The translations under genes were made by a program, and so were the position numbers. This document shows, in pieces, positions 16,561-24,893 of a DNA stretch of 64,000 nucleotides (within the stretch, counting starts at the first letter, position 1; each line of letters begins with the position of its first letter). The stretch lies in the NCBI RefSeq assembly GCF_030042015.1, contig NZ_JASIAL010000436.1:15474-79473 (forward strand), given 5' to 3'. Source of the stretch: Trebonia sp030042015. Lineage in GTDB: Bacteria; Actinomycetota; Actinomycetes; Streptosporangiales; Streptosporangiaceae. The notes below the pieces were generated by a model. The model made no database searches. It was not told the DNA's origin and worked only from the letters and a program-made list of their open reading frames with translations.

Positions 16561-17148
16561 ATGAGCCACACAGACGACCAGCCGGCTCGCGACGCCGGGA
16601 CACAGGCCGGCCCGCAGACTCCCGCGGGCAGGCCGCAGACAGCCCAGCCGCCGCAGGCAGCGGAGGCCACGCAGACCGTACCGGCCACGCGGCAGGAGAC
16701 CAGCCAGTACGTGCCCCGCCCGGCGCAGAGCTTCGACGACGCCGGCTACGCCGAGCCGAGGCCGGCCGGCGCGGTGCTCGGCTTCTCGATCACGGCGGCG
16801 GTGCTGATGATGGTGTCCGGCCTGTGGAACTTCCTCGAAGGACTCGCCGCCATCATCAGGGGCTCGTTCTTCGTCACGCTGCCGCACTACGTGTACAACG
16901 TCTCCATCACCGGCTGGGGATGGATCCACCTCATCGTGGGCGCGGCCGTGTTCGTGGCCGGCGTGTTCCTGTTCATGGACAAGCTCTGGGCACGGATCGT
17001 CGGCATCGTCCTCGCCTGCATCAGCGCCGTGCTCAACTTCCTGTACATCCCCTACTCCCCCGTCTGGTCGGTGGTGGTGATCGCCATCGACGTGGTCATC
17101 GTCTGGGCGCTGCTGTCTCCCCGGACCCGGTACGCCGGCCAGCGCTGA
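16561..17148 (+). CDS. DUF7144-type membrane protein
   Basis: A 195-residue protein with a Gln/Pro/Thr-rich cytoplasmic N-terminus (about 70 residues) followed by four membrane helices. The conserved block includes GLWNFLEGLAAIIRGSFFV, GWGWIHLIVGAAVFVAG and the tail PYSPVWSVVVIAIDVVIVWA. This matches the DUF7144 proteins of actinobacteria; function unknown. The ATG at 16561 has GGGAGG at good spacing; a longer reading to 16423 exists but lacks support. It converges on valS. Confidence 0.75.
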   Translation: MSHTDDQPARDAGTQAGPQTPAGRPQTAQPPQAAEATQTVPATRQETSQYVPRPAQSFDDAGYAEPRPAGAVLGFSITAAVLMMVSGLWNFLEGLAAIIRGSFFVTLPHYVYNVSITGWGWIHLIVGAAVFVAGVFLFMDKLWARIVGIVLACISAVLNFLYIPYSPVWSVVVIAIDVVIVWALLSPRTRYAGQR

Positions 17149-17185
17149 CCCTCGGACGGCCAGTCCCAACCGGCCCCAAGGCCCC

Positions 17186-19663
17186 TTAGCGGTCGATGGC
17201 GAGCGTGATGCCGTCCACGCCGCTTGCGCGCCCGGCTTGCCCGCGCACGACGGCGTCCGCGCGGGCGGCCAGCCGCAGGGGCTCGGCGATCACGTCGAGG
17301 AGTGCCCCGGCCGCCGGGGTGTGGGCCTGCACGGTCACCGAGCGCAGCCGCGCCGTGCTGCCAAGCCGCAGCTCGGCGCGCAGCGCGCGGGTGGCGTCGA
17401 GCAGCACGGTGAGCTGGTCCACGGTCCGCCGGTCCGACTCCGACCGCCACGCTGGGTCGGCGGCCGGCCAGCGCGACAGGTGCAGCGACCCGGCATCCTC
17501 ACGCGCCGCGTAGAACCGCTGGTACAGGTGCTCGGTGACGAACGGCGCGAACGGCGCGAACAGCCCGAGCAGCACCCGGAACGACTCCCACAGCGTCCAC
17601 AGGGCGCTCGCCCGGCCGCTGTCGTCGCCGCGGTCCGCGGCCAGCCGGTCCTTGATCATCTCCAGGTACCTGTCGCAGTACACCGACCAGAACATCCGCG
17701 ACGCCGCCTGGTGCGCCTGCATGTAGTCGTGCGCGTCGAAGGCGTCGGTCGACAAATCGACAGTCTCCGCGAGGTGCGACAGCAGCCAGCGGTCCACCAC
17801 GTCCCGGCCGGCCGCGGCCACGTACGGACCGGGCGGCGGCGACCCGCCAAGGTGCAGCGAGGCGAACCGCCCGACGTTCCACAGCTTGACGGCGAACTTG
17901 CGCCCGGCCCGCACGTCCTTCTCGTTGTAGCGCAGGTCCGATCCGATCCGCCCCTTGGTCGCCCACAGCCGCAGCGCGTCCGCGCCGTACTTCGCGAGCA
18001 CGTCGTCGGGGACGTACCTGTTGAACCCGTCCGCCCCGGTGTGCCGCTCCAGGTCGCGCTTGGAGATCTTGCGGCCCTGCTCGTTCAGCCCCCACCCGGA
18101 GATCAGCGCCGTCCGCCACGGGAGCCGCCCGAACAGCAGCTCCGACTGCACGACCGAATAGAACAGCCAGGTCCTGATGATCTCGAAGGCCTGCACCCGC
18201 ATCGACATCGGCGCGAGCGCGGGGTCGGTGCCGGCCCCCGGCATCGCCCATCCGTCGTTGATCTGGGGCGTCAGCGACGACGTCATCCAGGTGTCCATCA
18301 CGTCGGGGTCGCCCGCCAGGGACGAGGAGCCGCACGACGGGCAGGCCGCCACCGGCGGGTCGTCGGCAAGCGGGTCCACCGGCAGGTCGGCGGCCCGCGC
18401 CAGCACCGGGGTCGCGCACGCGGCGCAGAACCACACGGGAAACGGCACGCCGTAGTACCGCTGCCTGGTGATGTTCCAGTCCCATTTCAGCCCGTCGATC
18501 CAGTCCTCGAGGCGCCGCCGCATGGACGGGGGAATCCACTCGATCTCGGCCGCCCTGGCGCGGAAGCGGTCGGCGTGCGACCGCACCGCGATGAACCACT
18601 GCGGCCGGATCTGGAACTCCACCGGCGTCTGGCACCGCTCGTGCACCCCGACCACCTGCCGGACCGGATCCGCGCCAGCCAGGAACCCCGCGGCTTCGAG
18701 CGCCGTCACGATCGCCTGACGCGCCTGGGCCAGCGGCAGCCCCGCGAACGGGCCGGCCAGCTCGCCGAGCCGGCCGTCCGCGGTCACCACCATCCGCAGC
18801 GGCAGCCCGTCCCGCCGCCACTTGACCGCGTCCTCGCTGTCGCCGAACGTGCACACGATCATCAACCCGGTGCCGAACTCCGGGTCCACCGACTCGTCGG
18901 TCAGCACCGGCACTTCGTGGCCGAACAGGGGGACCGTCGCCCGCGTGCCCGCGATCGGGGCGTAGCGCGGGTCGGCCGGGTGACAGTACAGCGCCACGCA
19001 GGCGGGCAGCAGCTCCGGCCTGGTGGTGGCGATGCTCAGTTCCTGACCACGGGCGGCACCCGGGAACGCGATCCGGTACAGCCGGCCCGTCCGCTCCAGG
19101 TCCTCCACGTCCGCCTGGGCGAGCGCGGTCCGGTCCTCCGGGCACCACAGGATCGGGTCGCTGGCCCGGCGCAGGTGCCCGGCCTGAAACAGCGCGATGA
19201 AGCTCGTCTGCGCGGTCCGCTGGCAGCGCTCGTCGATGGTCGAATAGCGCAGCGACCAGTCGACCGACAGGCCGAGCCGCCGCCACAGCTCCTCGTACCG
19301 CACGGCGGTGCGCTGCGTCTGTTCCAGGCACAGCCGCACGAACTCGGCCCGCGGCAGGTCGGCGGCCCGCACCCCGTACGCCTGCTCGACATACCGCTCG
19401 GTAGGCAGCCCGTTGTCGTCGAAGCCGATGGGGTAGAACACGCGCTCGCCGCGCATCCGCCGGTAGCGCACGATGAAGTCCGGCTGCGAGTAGCTCATCG
19501 CGTGCCCGACGTGCAGGTGCGCCGCGCTCACGTACGGGGGCGGCGTGTCGACGCTGAAGACCTGGCCCGCACCCGACCGGTCGTACCGGTACACGTCGCG
19601 CTCTTCCCACAGCGCGCGCGCGGCGGCTTCCACCGCCTGGTGGTCGTACTCGCTGGCCTCCAT
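17186..19663 (-). CDS. valS: valine--tRNA ligase
   Basis: An 825-residue class Ia synthetase. The HIGH motif is HVGH (residues 51-54). GFDDNGLPTERYVE is characteristic of ValRS. The editing domain has TTRPELLPACVALY and GTGLMIVCTFGDSEDAV. A zinc-type cysteine set (CAACATP ... CPSCGS) follows, and the KMSKS loop is GRKISKRD (about 530). The C-terminal anticodon-binding domain is present; the long tRNA-contacting coiled coil of other ValRS types appears short. It charges tRNA-Val and edits Thr. The start at ATG 19663 (MEASEYDHQAVEAAAR) was chosen because the upstream reading is antisense to the phosphoesterase gene. No strong ribosome-binding site and no T-box were seen. Confidence 0.87.
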   Translation of the reverse strand: MEASEYDHQAVEAAARALWEERDVYRYDRSGAGQVFSVDTPPPYVSAAHLHVGHAMSYSQPDFIVRYRRMRGERVFYPIGFDDNGLPTERYVEQAYGVRAADLPRAEFVRLCLEQTQRTAVRYEELWRRLGLSVDWSLRYSTIDERCQRTAQTSFIALFQAGHLRRASDPILWCPEDRTALAQADVEDLERTGRLYRIAFPGAARGQELSIATTRPELLPACVALYCHPADPRYAPIAGTRATVPLFGHEVPVLTDESVDPEFGTGLMIVCTFGDSEDAVKWRRDGLPLRMVVTADGRLGELAGPFAGLPLAQARQAIVTALEAAGFLAGADPVRQVVGVHERCQTPVEFQIRPQWFIAVRSHADRFRARAAEIEWIPPSMRRRLEDWIDGLKWDWNITRQRYYGVPFPVWFCAACATPVLARAADLPVDPLADDPPVAACPSCGSSSLAGDPDVMDTWMTSSLTPQINDGWAMPGAGTDPALAPMSMRVQAFEIIRTWLFYSVVQSELLFGRLPWRTALISGWGLNEQGRKISKRDLERHTGADGFNRYVPDDVLAKYGADALRLWATKGRIGSDLRYNEKDVRAGRKFAVKLWNVGRFASLHLGGSPPPGPYVAAAGRDVVDRWLLSHLAETVDLSTDAFDAHDYMQAHQAASRMFWSVYCDRYLEMIKDRLAADRGDDSGRASALWTLWESFRVLLGLFAPFAPFVTEHLYQRFYAAREDAGSLHLSRWPAADPAWRSESDRRTVDQLTVLLDATRALRAELRLGSTARLRSVTVQAHTPAAGALLDVIAEPLRLAARADAVVRGQAGRASGVDGITLAIDR

Positions 19664-19906
19664 GCCCGCTGAGGGTAGCGCCGCGCTCGCCAAGGGCGAA
19701 AAGCATTTTTCAGCGGAACGAAGCGGGGCTCCTCGCCCGCCCGCCGCCGCTGCCTGCCGCCGCGCACGCGAAAGTTTGCCCTGCGTATACGGGCCATTGG
19801 TGTCTCTCGTCGTGGATGGCGCTACGCTGTGTGCGCCTCGCTCTACCGCTCCCGGTGCCCGCTCTGGTGCATGATGGAGCCAAGTCGGGGGAAGGACTGG
19901 AGTTTC

Positions 19907-21223
19907 ATGGCTTCGCCACGGCCTGATGTCACCGAACTGCTCGACGTTCCCGTCCCGCCGGGCGGCGCGGTGATAGCCATCAGCGACCTGCACCTCCCGC
20001 CGGAGCGCACCGCCGTGTCCGGCCGGTGCTGCGAGGTGCTCGCGAGCAGGCTCGCCGAGCAGACCGCCCCGGTCACGGTCGTGCTCGCCGGGGACATCGT
20101 CGAGATGCTCGCGTTCCCCGGCACCACGGCGGGCGACATCCTGCAGGCGCACGACGACCTGTGCCAGGCGCTCGCCGGGGTCACCGGGCGCGGCGGGCAG
20201 GTCATCTACACGGTCGGCAACCACGACGGGGACCTGGCCTGGGACCTGAAGGCCGCCGACGCGGTGCGCGACCTCACCGGCGCGAAGCTCTGCCTCGCGG
20301 CCGACCTGCGGCTGCCGGGCGGCGAGCGGATCCGGGTCGAGCACGGTCACCAGCTCGACCCGTACAACTGCTTCCACGACCCGCGCAACCCGCTGGACAC
20401 CCCGCTTGGCCACCACATCGTCCGCGAGGTCATCCCGAAGATCGAGTGGCTTGGCCGGGACTGGCTGACCGGCGCGCACGAGATGGCCGACCCGGGCGAC
20501 TTCCCCTCGTTCGTGGCGTCCCGGCTCGTCTACCGCAAGCTGGTCCGCCACCTGTGGTGGCTGGTCCTGCTGCCGATCGTCACGTTCGCCCTGGTGCTGC
20601 CAGAACTGGGGCGGGTGGGCAGCAGGTTCCCCGACACCGCCACGGTGGTGCACGACGTCGAGATCCTCGGGTACGGCGCGGCGATCGACATCGTGATCAT
20701 CGCGCTGATCCTGGCGATCATGTCCCGGCGGGCATGGACGTCGATCAGCGCGCTGGCGCTGGCCGAGCGCGGCTACGGGCAGAACACCGCGGCCAGGCTG
20801 CGGGCCGACGACCTCATCGCCGACGGCTACGCCGGCTTCGTGTCCGGGCATACGCACCATCCTGAGCTGCGCGCGCACGGCGCCGGCTTCTACGCCAACG
20901 CCGGCTCGTGCACCTCGGTCGTGGAGGCGATCGACACCATGCGCGGCATGCCGCCTGTGTACCTGCGCACCCAGCAGCTGTCCTGGCTGGAGATCACCGC
21001 GGGCGGCGACCGGCCGTGCCGCGCGCAGCTGAAGTCCGCCCGCGTCGAGCTTCCCGGGGCGACCAGGCTCGAACGGGTCATGGCGGCCGCCCGCAACCCG
21101 CACGCCTCGGCCCCCTGCTCGGTCGCGTCGTGGCCGGACGGTCCCGACTGGCCCGCGCACCGCAAGCACCTGCGCGACCGCAAGCACCTGAGCAAGCACC
21201 TGAGCAAGCACCCAACGCCGTAG
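19907..21223 (+). CDS. calcineurin-like metallophosphoesterase with membrane segments
   Basis: 438 residues. The metallophosphoesterase motifs appear in order: AISDLHLP, AGDIVEML, VGNHDGD, EHGHQ and SGHTHH, giving the full dimetal site. Between the last two blocks lies an insert with two membrane-like helices (LVLLPIVTFALVLPEL and IDIVIIALILAIM), so the catalytic domain may be membrane-tethered. The substrate is unknown; relatives act on UDP-diacylglucosamine or other pyrophosphates. The tail is a Lys/His repeat (KHLSKHLSKH) encoded by a tandem DNA repeat. Start ATG 19907 has GGAG closely ahead; ATGs at 19871 and 19874 are alternatives. Confidence 0.8.
   Translation: MASPRPDVTELLDVPVPPGGAVIAISDLHLPPERTAVSGRCCEVLASRLAEQTAPVTVVLAGDIVEMLAFPGTTAGDILQAHDDLCQALAGVTGRGGQVIYTVGNHDGDLAWDLKAADAVRDLTGAKLCLAADLRLPGGERIRVEHGHQLDPYNCFHDPRNPLDTPLGHHIVREVIPKIEWLGRDWLTGAHEMADPGDFPSFVASRLVYRKLVRHLWWLVLLPIVTFALVLPELGRVGSRFPDTATVVHDVEILGYGAAIDIVIIALILAIMSRRAWTSISALALAERGYGQNTAARLRADDLIADGYAGFVSGHTHHPELRAHGAGFYANAGSCTSVVEAIDTMRGMPPVYLRTQQLSWLEITAGGDRPCRAQLKSARVELPGATRLERVMAAARNPHASAPCSVASWPDGPDWPAHRKHLRDRKHLSKHLSKHPTP
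21161..21213 (+). repeat. AGCAAGCACCTG tandem repeat at the phosphoesterase 3' end
   Basis: Imperfect 12-bp units, variants of AGCAAGCACCTG, encoding KHL-x-K steps just before the stop codon. Likely produced by slippage; it gives a basic, histidine-rich tail. Confidence 0.6.
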
Positions 21224-21232
21224 ACTGCGTGC

Positions 21233-22159
21233 GTGACCAACGAGCCCGCCGCCCAGATCACCGAGATGGTCAAGCGGTACGGGGCCCTCACCGCCGTCGA
21301 CGGGCTGACGCTGACCGCGCGCCGCGGTGAGGTGACGGCCATCCTCGGGCCCAACGGCGCCGGCAAGACCACTACGATCGAGGTCTGCGAGGGGTACCGC
21401 AGCGCCGACGGCGGCGCCGTGCGGGTCCTCGGGCTCGACCCAGCGCGGGAGGCGGCCGCGTTGCGCCCCCGGATCGGCGTCATGCTGCAGTCAGGCGGCA
21501 TCCCGCCGGCGGTGCCCGCCAGGGAGTACCTGACGCTGCTCAGCCGGTTCCACGTCCGGCCGCTTGAGGTGGGCTGGCTGCTGGACATCGTGGGGCTCGC
21601 CGCGTCCGCCCGCATCCCGTACCGCCGGCTGTCCGGCGGGCAGCAGCAGCGCCTGTCGCTGGCCGCCGCGGTCATCGGCCGCCCCGAGCTTGTCTTCCTC
21701 GACGAGCCAACCGCGGGGATGGACCCGCAGGCCAGGCACGCCACGTGGGACCTCATCGGCGAGCTGCGCGGCGACGGCGTGAGCGTGATCTTGACCACGC
21801 ACTTCATGGAGGAGGCCGAGCGGCTGTCGGACCACGTCGTGATCATCGACGTGGGCCGCGTCGTCGCGGACGGCTCCCCGGCCGCGCTCACCGGGTCCGC
21901 CGGGCAGCTGCGCTTCAGGGCCGAGCCCGGCCTGGACACCGACAGCCTGCTCACCGCGCTGCCCGCGGGCAGCGCCGCCAAGGAATCTCCGGCCGGTCAC
22001 TACCTGATCGAGGTGCACGGGCCCGTCGAGCCCAGGCTGCTCGCGGCCGTCACCGCCTGGTGCGCCGAGCGCGGCGTGCTGCCGAGCACGCTGCGGATCG
22101 AGTCCCGCACGCTGGAGGACGTGTTCCTTGAGCTGACGGGAAGGGAGCTGCGCGGATGA
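21233..22159 (+). CDS. ABC transporter ATP-binding protein (ABC-2/DrrA type)
   Basis: A 308-residue ATPase: Walker A GPNGAGKTTT (about 39-48), signature LSGGQQQRLSLA, Walker B LVFLDEPTAGMD, H-loop TTHFMEEAERL. The C-terminal ~80 residues form the extra domain usual for DrrA-type drug or lipid exporters. It pairs with the permease encoded next, overlapping by 4 bp (ATGA). This pair upstream of a heme A synthase gene is a common actinobacterial arrangement, so a role linked to heme or respiratory-chain biogenesis is possible but unproven. The GTG start is 9 bp after the preceding stop. Confidence 0.88.
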   Translation: MTNEPAAQITEMVKRYGALTAVDGLTLTARRGEVTAILGPNGAGKTTTIEVCEGYRSADGGAVRVLGLDPAREAAALRPRIGVMLQSGGIPPAVPAREYLTLLSRFHVRPLEVGWLLDIVGLAASARIPYRRLSGGQQQRLSLAAAVIGRPELVFLDEPTAGMDPQARHATWDLIGELRGDGVSVILTTHFMEEAERLSDHVVIIDVGRVVADGSPAALTGSAGQLRFRAEPGLDTDSLLTALPAGSAAKESPAGHYLIEVHGPVEPRLLAAVTAWCAERGVLPSTLRIESRTLEDVFLELTGRELRG

Positions 22160-22950
22160 TATCTGAGTCCGTGGCCGCCGGCCGGTTCACCCCCGCGCCC
22201 GGCGCGGCTCCGCTGCGGCGGATGGTCACCGCGCAGGCCGCCCTGGAGACGAGGACGCTGCTGCGCAACGGCGAGCAGCTGACGCTCACCCTGGTCATCC
22301 CGCTGTTGCTGCTCGCCGCCTTCAGCCTGGAGCCGCTGGTGAACTTCGGCGCGGGCATCACGAGGATCGACTTCCTCACCCCAGGGGTGATCGCGCTGGC
22401 CGTGATGTCCACCGCGTTCACAAGCCAGGCGATCGCCACCGGCTTCGAGCGCAGGTACGGGGTGCTGAAGCGGCTCGGCGCCACCCCGCTGTCCCGGCCC
22501 GGGCTGATCGCCGCCAAGACGGTCACGGTGGTCGCGGTGGAACTGCTGCAGGCCGTCCTCATCGTCGTGCTCGCGGTCGCCCTCGGCTGGTCGCCGGACG
22601 CGAGCCCCGCGGCGATCGTCACGGTTCCGCTGCTCGTGCTGCTCGGCACGGCCGCGTTCAGCGGGCTCGCGCTGCTGCTGGCGGGCACGCTGCGCGCCGA
22701 GGCCACGCTGGCCGCCGCGAACCTGGTGTACGTGGTGCTGCTCGGCGTCGGCGGGGTGGTCTTCCCGCTGACGAAGTTCCCCGCCGGGGCGCGGTCGTTC
22801 CTCGAACTGCTGCCGACAGGGGCGCTGTCCACCGCGCTGCGCGACGTGCTCGCCAACGCCGGGGTGCTCCCGGCCAAGGAGACCGTGGCGCTGCTCGTGT
22901 GGGCCGTGGCCGGGATCGCGCTCGCCGCCCGTTACTTCCGGTGGGAGTAA
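22156..22950 (+). CDS. ABC-2 type transporter permease
   Basis: A 264-residue membrane protein with about six helices: the first near 45-65 (LTLVIPLLLLAAFSLEPL), then hydrophobic blocks to the C-terminus. The ABC-2 signature region GFERRYGVLKRLGATPLSRP is visible, as is LPTGALSTALRDVL near the end. It forms the export channel with the ATPase before it. The ATG overlaps the ATPase stop. The end overlaps the likely start of the following EamA-CtaA frame by 10 bp. Confidence 0.87.
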   Translation: MISESVAAGRFTPAPGAAPLRRMVTAQAALETRTLLRNGEQLTLTLVIPLLLLAAFSLEPLVNFGAGITRIDFLTPGVIALAVMSTAFTSQAIATGFERRYGVLKRLGATPLSRPGLIAAKTVTVVAVELLQAVLIVVLAVALGWSPDASPAAIVTVPLLVLLGTAAFSGLALLLAGTLRAEATLAAANLVYVVLLGVGGVVFPLTKFPAGARSFLELLPTGALSTALRDVLANAGVLPAKETVALLVWAVAGIALAARYFRWE

Positions 22951-24893
22951 GAACCGCGCAGAGCGCCGGCCGCCCGCGCGGCCGGGCGGGCTTGGCGCCA
23001 GTCGCGCTGCCCGCCGCGCTGGTCCTGTCCGGCGCGGTGTCGGTCCAGGCGGGTGCCGGGATCGCCGACCGGCTGTTCGGCCAGGTGCCGCCGGCCGCGG
23101 TGACGACCCTGCGGCTGTGGGCCGCCGCGCTGATCATGGTCGCGATCGGCTGGCGGGGCGCCGCCCGGGCGGTCGCCGACCTCATCGGCAGGCGAGCCTT
23201 CCGCGACGCAGCCGCCACGGCCTCGTTCGGAATAGCTCTCGCTGTTATGAATTTCTCGATTTACCAGGCAATCGAGCGGATTCCCCTGGGCGTCGCCGTC
23301 ACCGTCGAGTTCCTCGGGCCGCTGGCGGTCGCGGTGGCCGGAGCTGGCCCGCGGCGGCCGGCCAGCCTGGCGTGGGCGGGGCTCGCCGCGGTCGGCGTGC
23401 TGCTGCTCGCGCAGGGGTCCGCCGGGCGTCTCGACCTGGCCGGCGTGGCGTTCGCGCTCGTCTCGGCCGCGGGCTGGGCGGGGTACATCCTGCTCAGCAG
23501 GGCGACAGGGCAGCGGTTTTCCGGCTCATCAGGGCTGGTGATCGCGATGTGCGTGGCGGCGGTGCTGGTCACCGGGCCAGGAGTCGCCGCGGGGGCGCCG
23601 ACGATGTTCAGGCTGCCGGTCCTGGCCACCGGTGCCGCGGTCGGGCTGCTGTCCTCGGTGATCCCCTACTGGCTCGAATTCGAGGCGCTGCGGCGGGTGG
23701 CGGCGCGGGTGTTCGGCGTGTGGATGAGCGTGCAGCCCGCCGTCGCGGCGCTGATCGGGCTTGCCATGCTTGGGCAGCGGCTCAGCCCGGCGGAGTGGGC
23801 CGGGATCTGCTGCGTGGTCGTGGCCAGCGCCTGCGCCGCGCGCGGGGCATTACGGGGCATTACGATGGAGGCCGTGTCTTCCTGGCTAGCGCGCGTGACG
23901 GCCGCGGTGCTGCGGCCGGCCCAGGCCACGGTGCGCGGGTTCGCGCTGGCCGCCGTGATCTCCAACGCGGTCATCATCTCGACCGGCGAGGCGGTGCGGC
24001 TGAGCTCCTCGGGCCTCGGCTGCCCGGACTGGCCGCAGTGCACCAAGGCCAGCGTGGTCGCCGCGCACTCGGTGGGCCAGACGATGCTGAACACCTGGAT
24101 CGAGTTCGGCAACCGGCTGCTGAACTTCCCGCTGGTGGCGATCGCCGGGCTTGCGTTCATCGTCTGCTGGCAGTACAGGCAGGACGGCCGGCGCAGGCGT
24201 GACCTGGTGTGGCTGTCGGCCGCGCTGCCGCTCGGCGTGATCGCCCAGGCGGTCGTCGGCGGCATCGTGGTGCTGACCAGGCTCAACCCGGCCATGGTGG
24301 CGGTGCACTACCTGCTGTCGTCGGCGATCCTGGCGGCGGCGGTCGTGCTGCACGTGCGGGTGGACGAGGGCGCGGGCCCCGCGCGCTCGCTGGTCCGCAC
24401 GGACCTGCGGGTGCTCGCCGGGCTGCTCGTCGCGGTGACCGCGCTGATGCTCGCGGCGGGCACCGTGGTGACCGGCACCGGACCGCTGGCCGGCACGGTG
24501 ATCGACTCCGACGGGCACCGCACGACCGTGCCGCGGTTCCATTTCGCGCTGGAAAGCGTCACCCAGCTGCACGCGGACATCGGCTGGTTTATCGGCGCGC
24601 TCGCGGTGGCGCTGGTGATCGGGCTGCGGTACTCGACCGCGCCGCGGGCGGCGGTGCGGCTCGGGTGGGTGGTCCTGATCGGGCTCGGCGTCCAGGGCGT
24701 CATCGGCTACGTGCAGTACTTCAACCACCTGCCGGCCGGGCTTGTCTGGGTGCACGTCGTCGTGTCGGTGCTGCTGTGGATCTGCGTGCTCCGGCTGTAC
24801 CTGGCCACCAGGGAGCGGACCGCTGAGCCGGCCGGGCCGGGGGGCGCCCCCGCCCCGGCGGTCCCGGTCACCGAAGAACTCCCGGCCCGATGA
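22941..24893 (+). CDS. EamA transporter fused in frame to heme A synthase (CtaA)
   Basis: One uninterrupted frame of 650 residues joins two proteins that are normally separate. Residues 1 to about 308 form an EamA/RhtA-type drug/metabolite transporter with ten membrane helices, including IERIPLGVAVTVEFLGPLAV and SVIPYWLEFEALRRV. Residues from about 309 onward form a complete COX15/CtaA heme A synthase. No stop codon separates them. Either this is a true fusion, or CtaA is also started internally (see next entry). The start is uncertain: GTG 22941 overlaps the permease stop; GTG 22899 is possible. EamA family members export amino acids or metabolites. It overlaps the CoA-transferase gene by ATGA. 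Confidence 0.7.
   Translation: MGVRTAQSAGRPRGRAGLAPVALPAALVLSGAVSVQAGAGIADRLFGQVPPAAVTTLRLWAAALIMVAIGWRGAARAVADLIGRRAFRDAAATASFGIALAVMNFSIYQAIERIPLGVAVTVEFLGPLAVAVAGAGPRRPASLAWAGLAAVGVLLLAQGSAGRLDLAGVAFALVSAAGWAGYILLSRATGQRFSGSSGLVIAMCVAAVLVTGPGVAAGAPTMFRLPVLATGAAVGLLSSVIPYWLEFEALRRVAARVFGVWMSVQPAVAALIGLAMLGQRLSPAEWAGICCVVVASACAARGALRGITMEAVSSWLARVTAAVLRPAQATVRGFALAAVISNAVIISTGEAVRLSSSGLGCPDWPQCTKASVVAAHSVGQTMLNTWIEFGNRLLNFPLVAIAGLAFIVCWQYRQDGRRRRDLVWLSAALPLGVIAQAVVGGIVVLTRLNPAMVAVHYLLSSAILAAAVVLHVRVDEGAGPARSLVRTDLRVLAGLLVAVTALMLAAGTVVTGTGPLAGTVIDSDGHRTTVPRFHFALESVTQLHADIGWFIGALAVALVIGLRYSTAPRAAVRLGWVVLIGLGVQGVIGYVQYFNHLPAGLVWVHVVVSVLLWICVLRLYLATRERTAEPAGPGGAPAPAVPVTEELPAR
23865..24893 (+). 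CDS. ctaA: heme A synthase (COX15/CtaA), possible internal start within the fused frame
   Basis: If translated alone, a 342-residue heme A synthase with eight membrane helices. Seen: the extracytoplasmic cysteine pair in SSGLGCPDWPQC, the IEFGNRLLNF block, and heme-ligand histidine contexts AVHYLLSS, LHADIGW and VHVVVSV. It converts heme O to heme A for aa3-type cytochrome oxidase. ATG 23865 follows a duplicated GGGGCATTAC decamer. GTG 23874 has GGAGG too close upstream. A separate start would reproduce the normal length of actinobacterial CtaA. Whether the product is free or fused cannot be decided from sequence. Confidence 0.72.
   Translation: MEAVSSWLARVTAAVLRPAQATVRGFALAAVISNAVIISTGEAVRLSSSGLGCPDWPQCTKASVVAAHSVGQTMLNTWIEFGNRLLNFPLVAIAGLAFIVCWQYRQDGRRRRDLVWLSAALPLGVIAQAVVGGIVVLTRLNPAMVAVHYLLSSAILAAAVVLHVRVDEGAGPARSLVRTDLRVLAGLLVAVTALMLAAGTVVTGTGPLAGTVIDSDGHRTTVPRFHFALESVTQLHADIGWFIGALAVALVIGLRYSTAPRAAVRLGWVVLIGLGVQGVIGYVQYFNHLPAGLVWVHVVVSVLLWICVLRLYLATRERTAEPAGPGGAPAPAVPVTEELPAR

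Noticed and set aside
17237..19672. Long plus-strand frame opposite valS
   Set aside because: Entirely antisense to valyl-tRNA synthetase; composition is typical of a shadow frame.
19664..19906. Possible T-box leader upstream of valS
   Set aside because: No T-box sequence or terminator/antiterminator pair was found in the short spacer.
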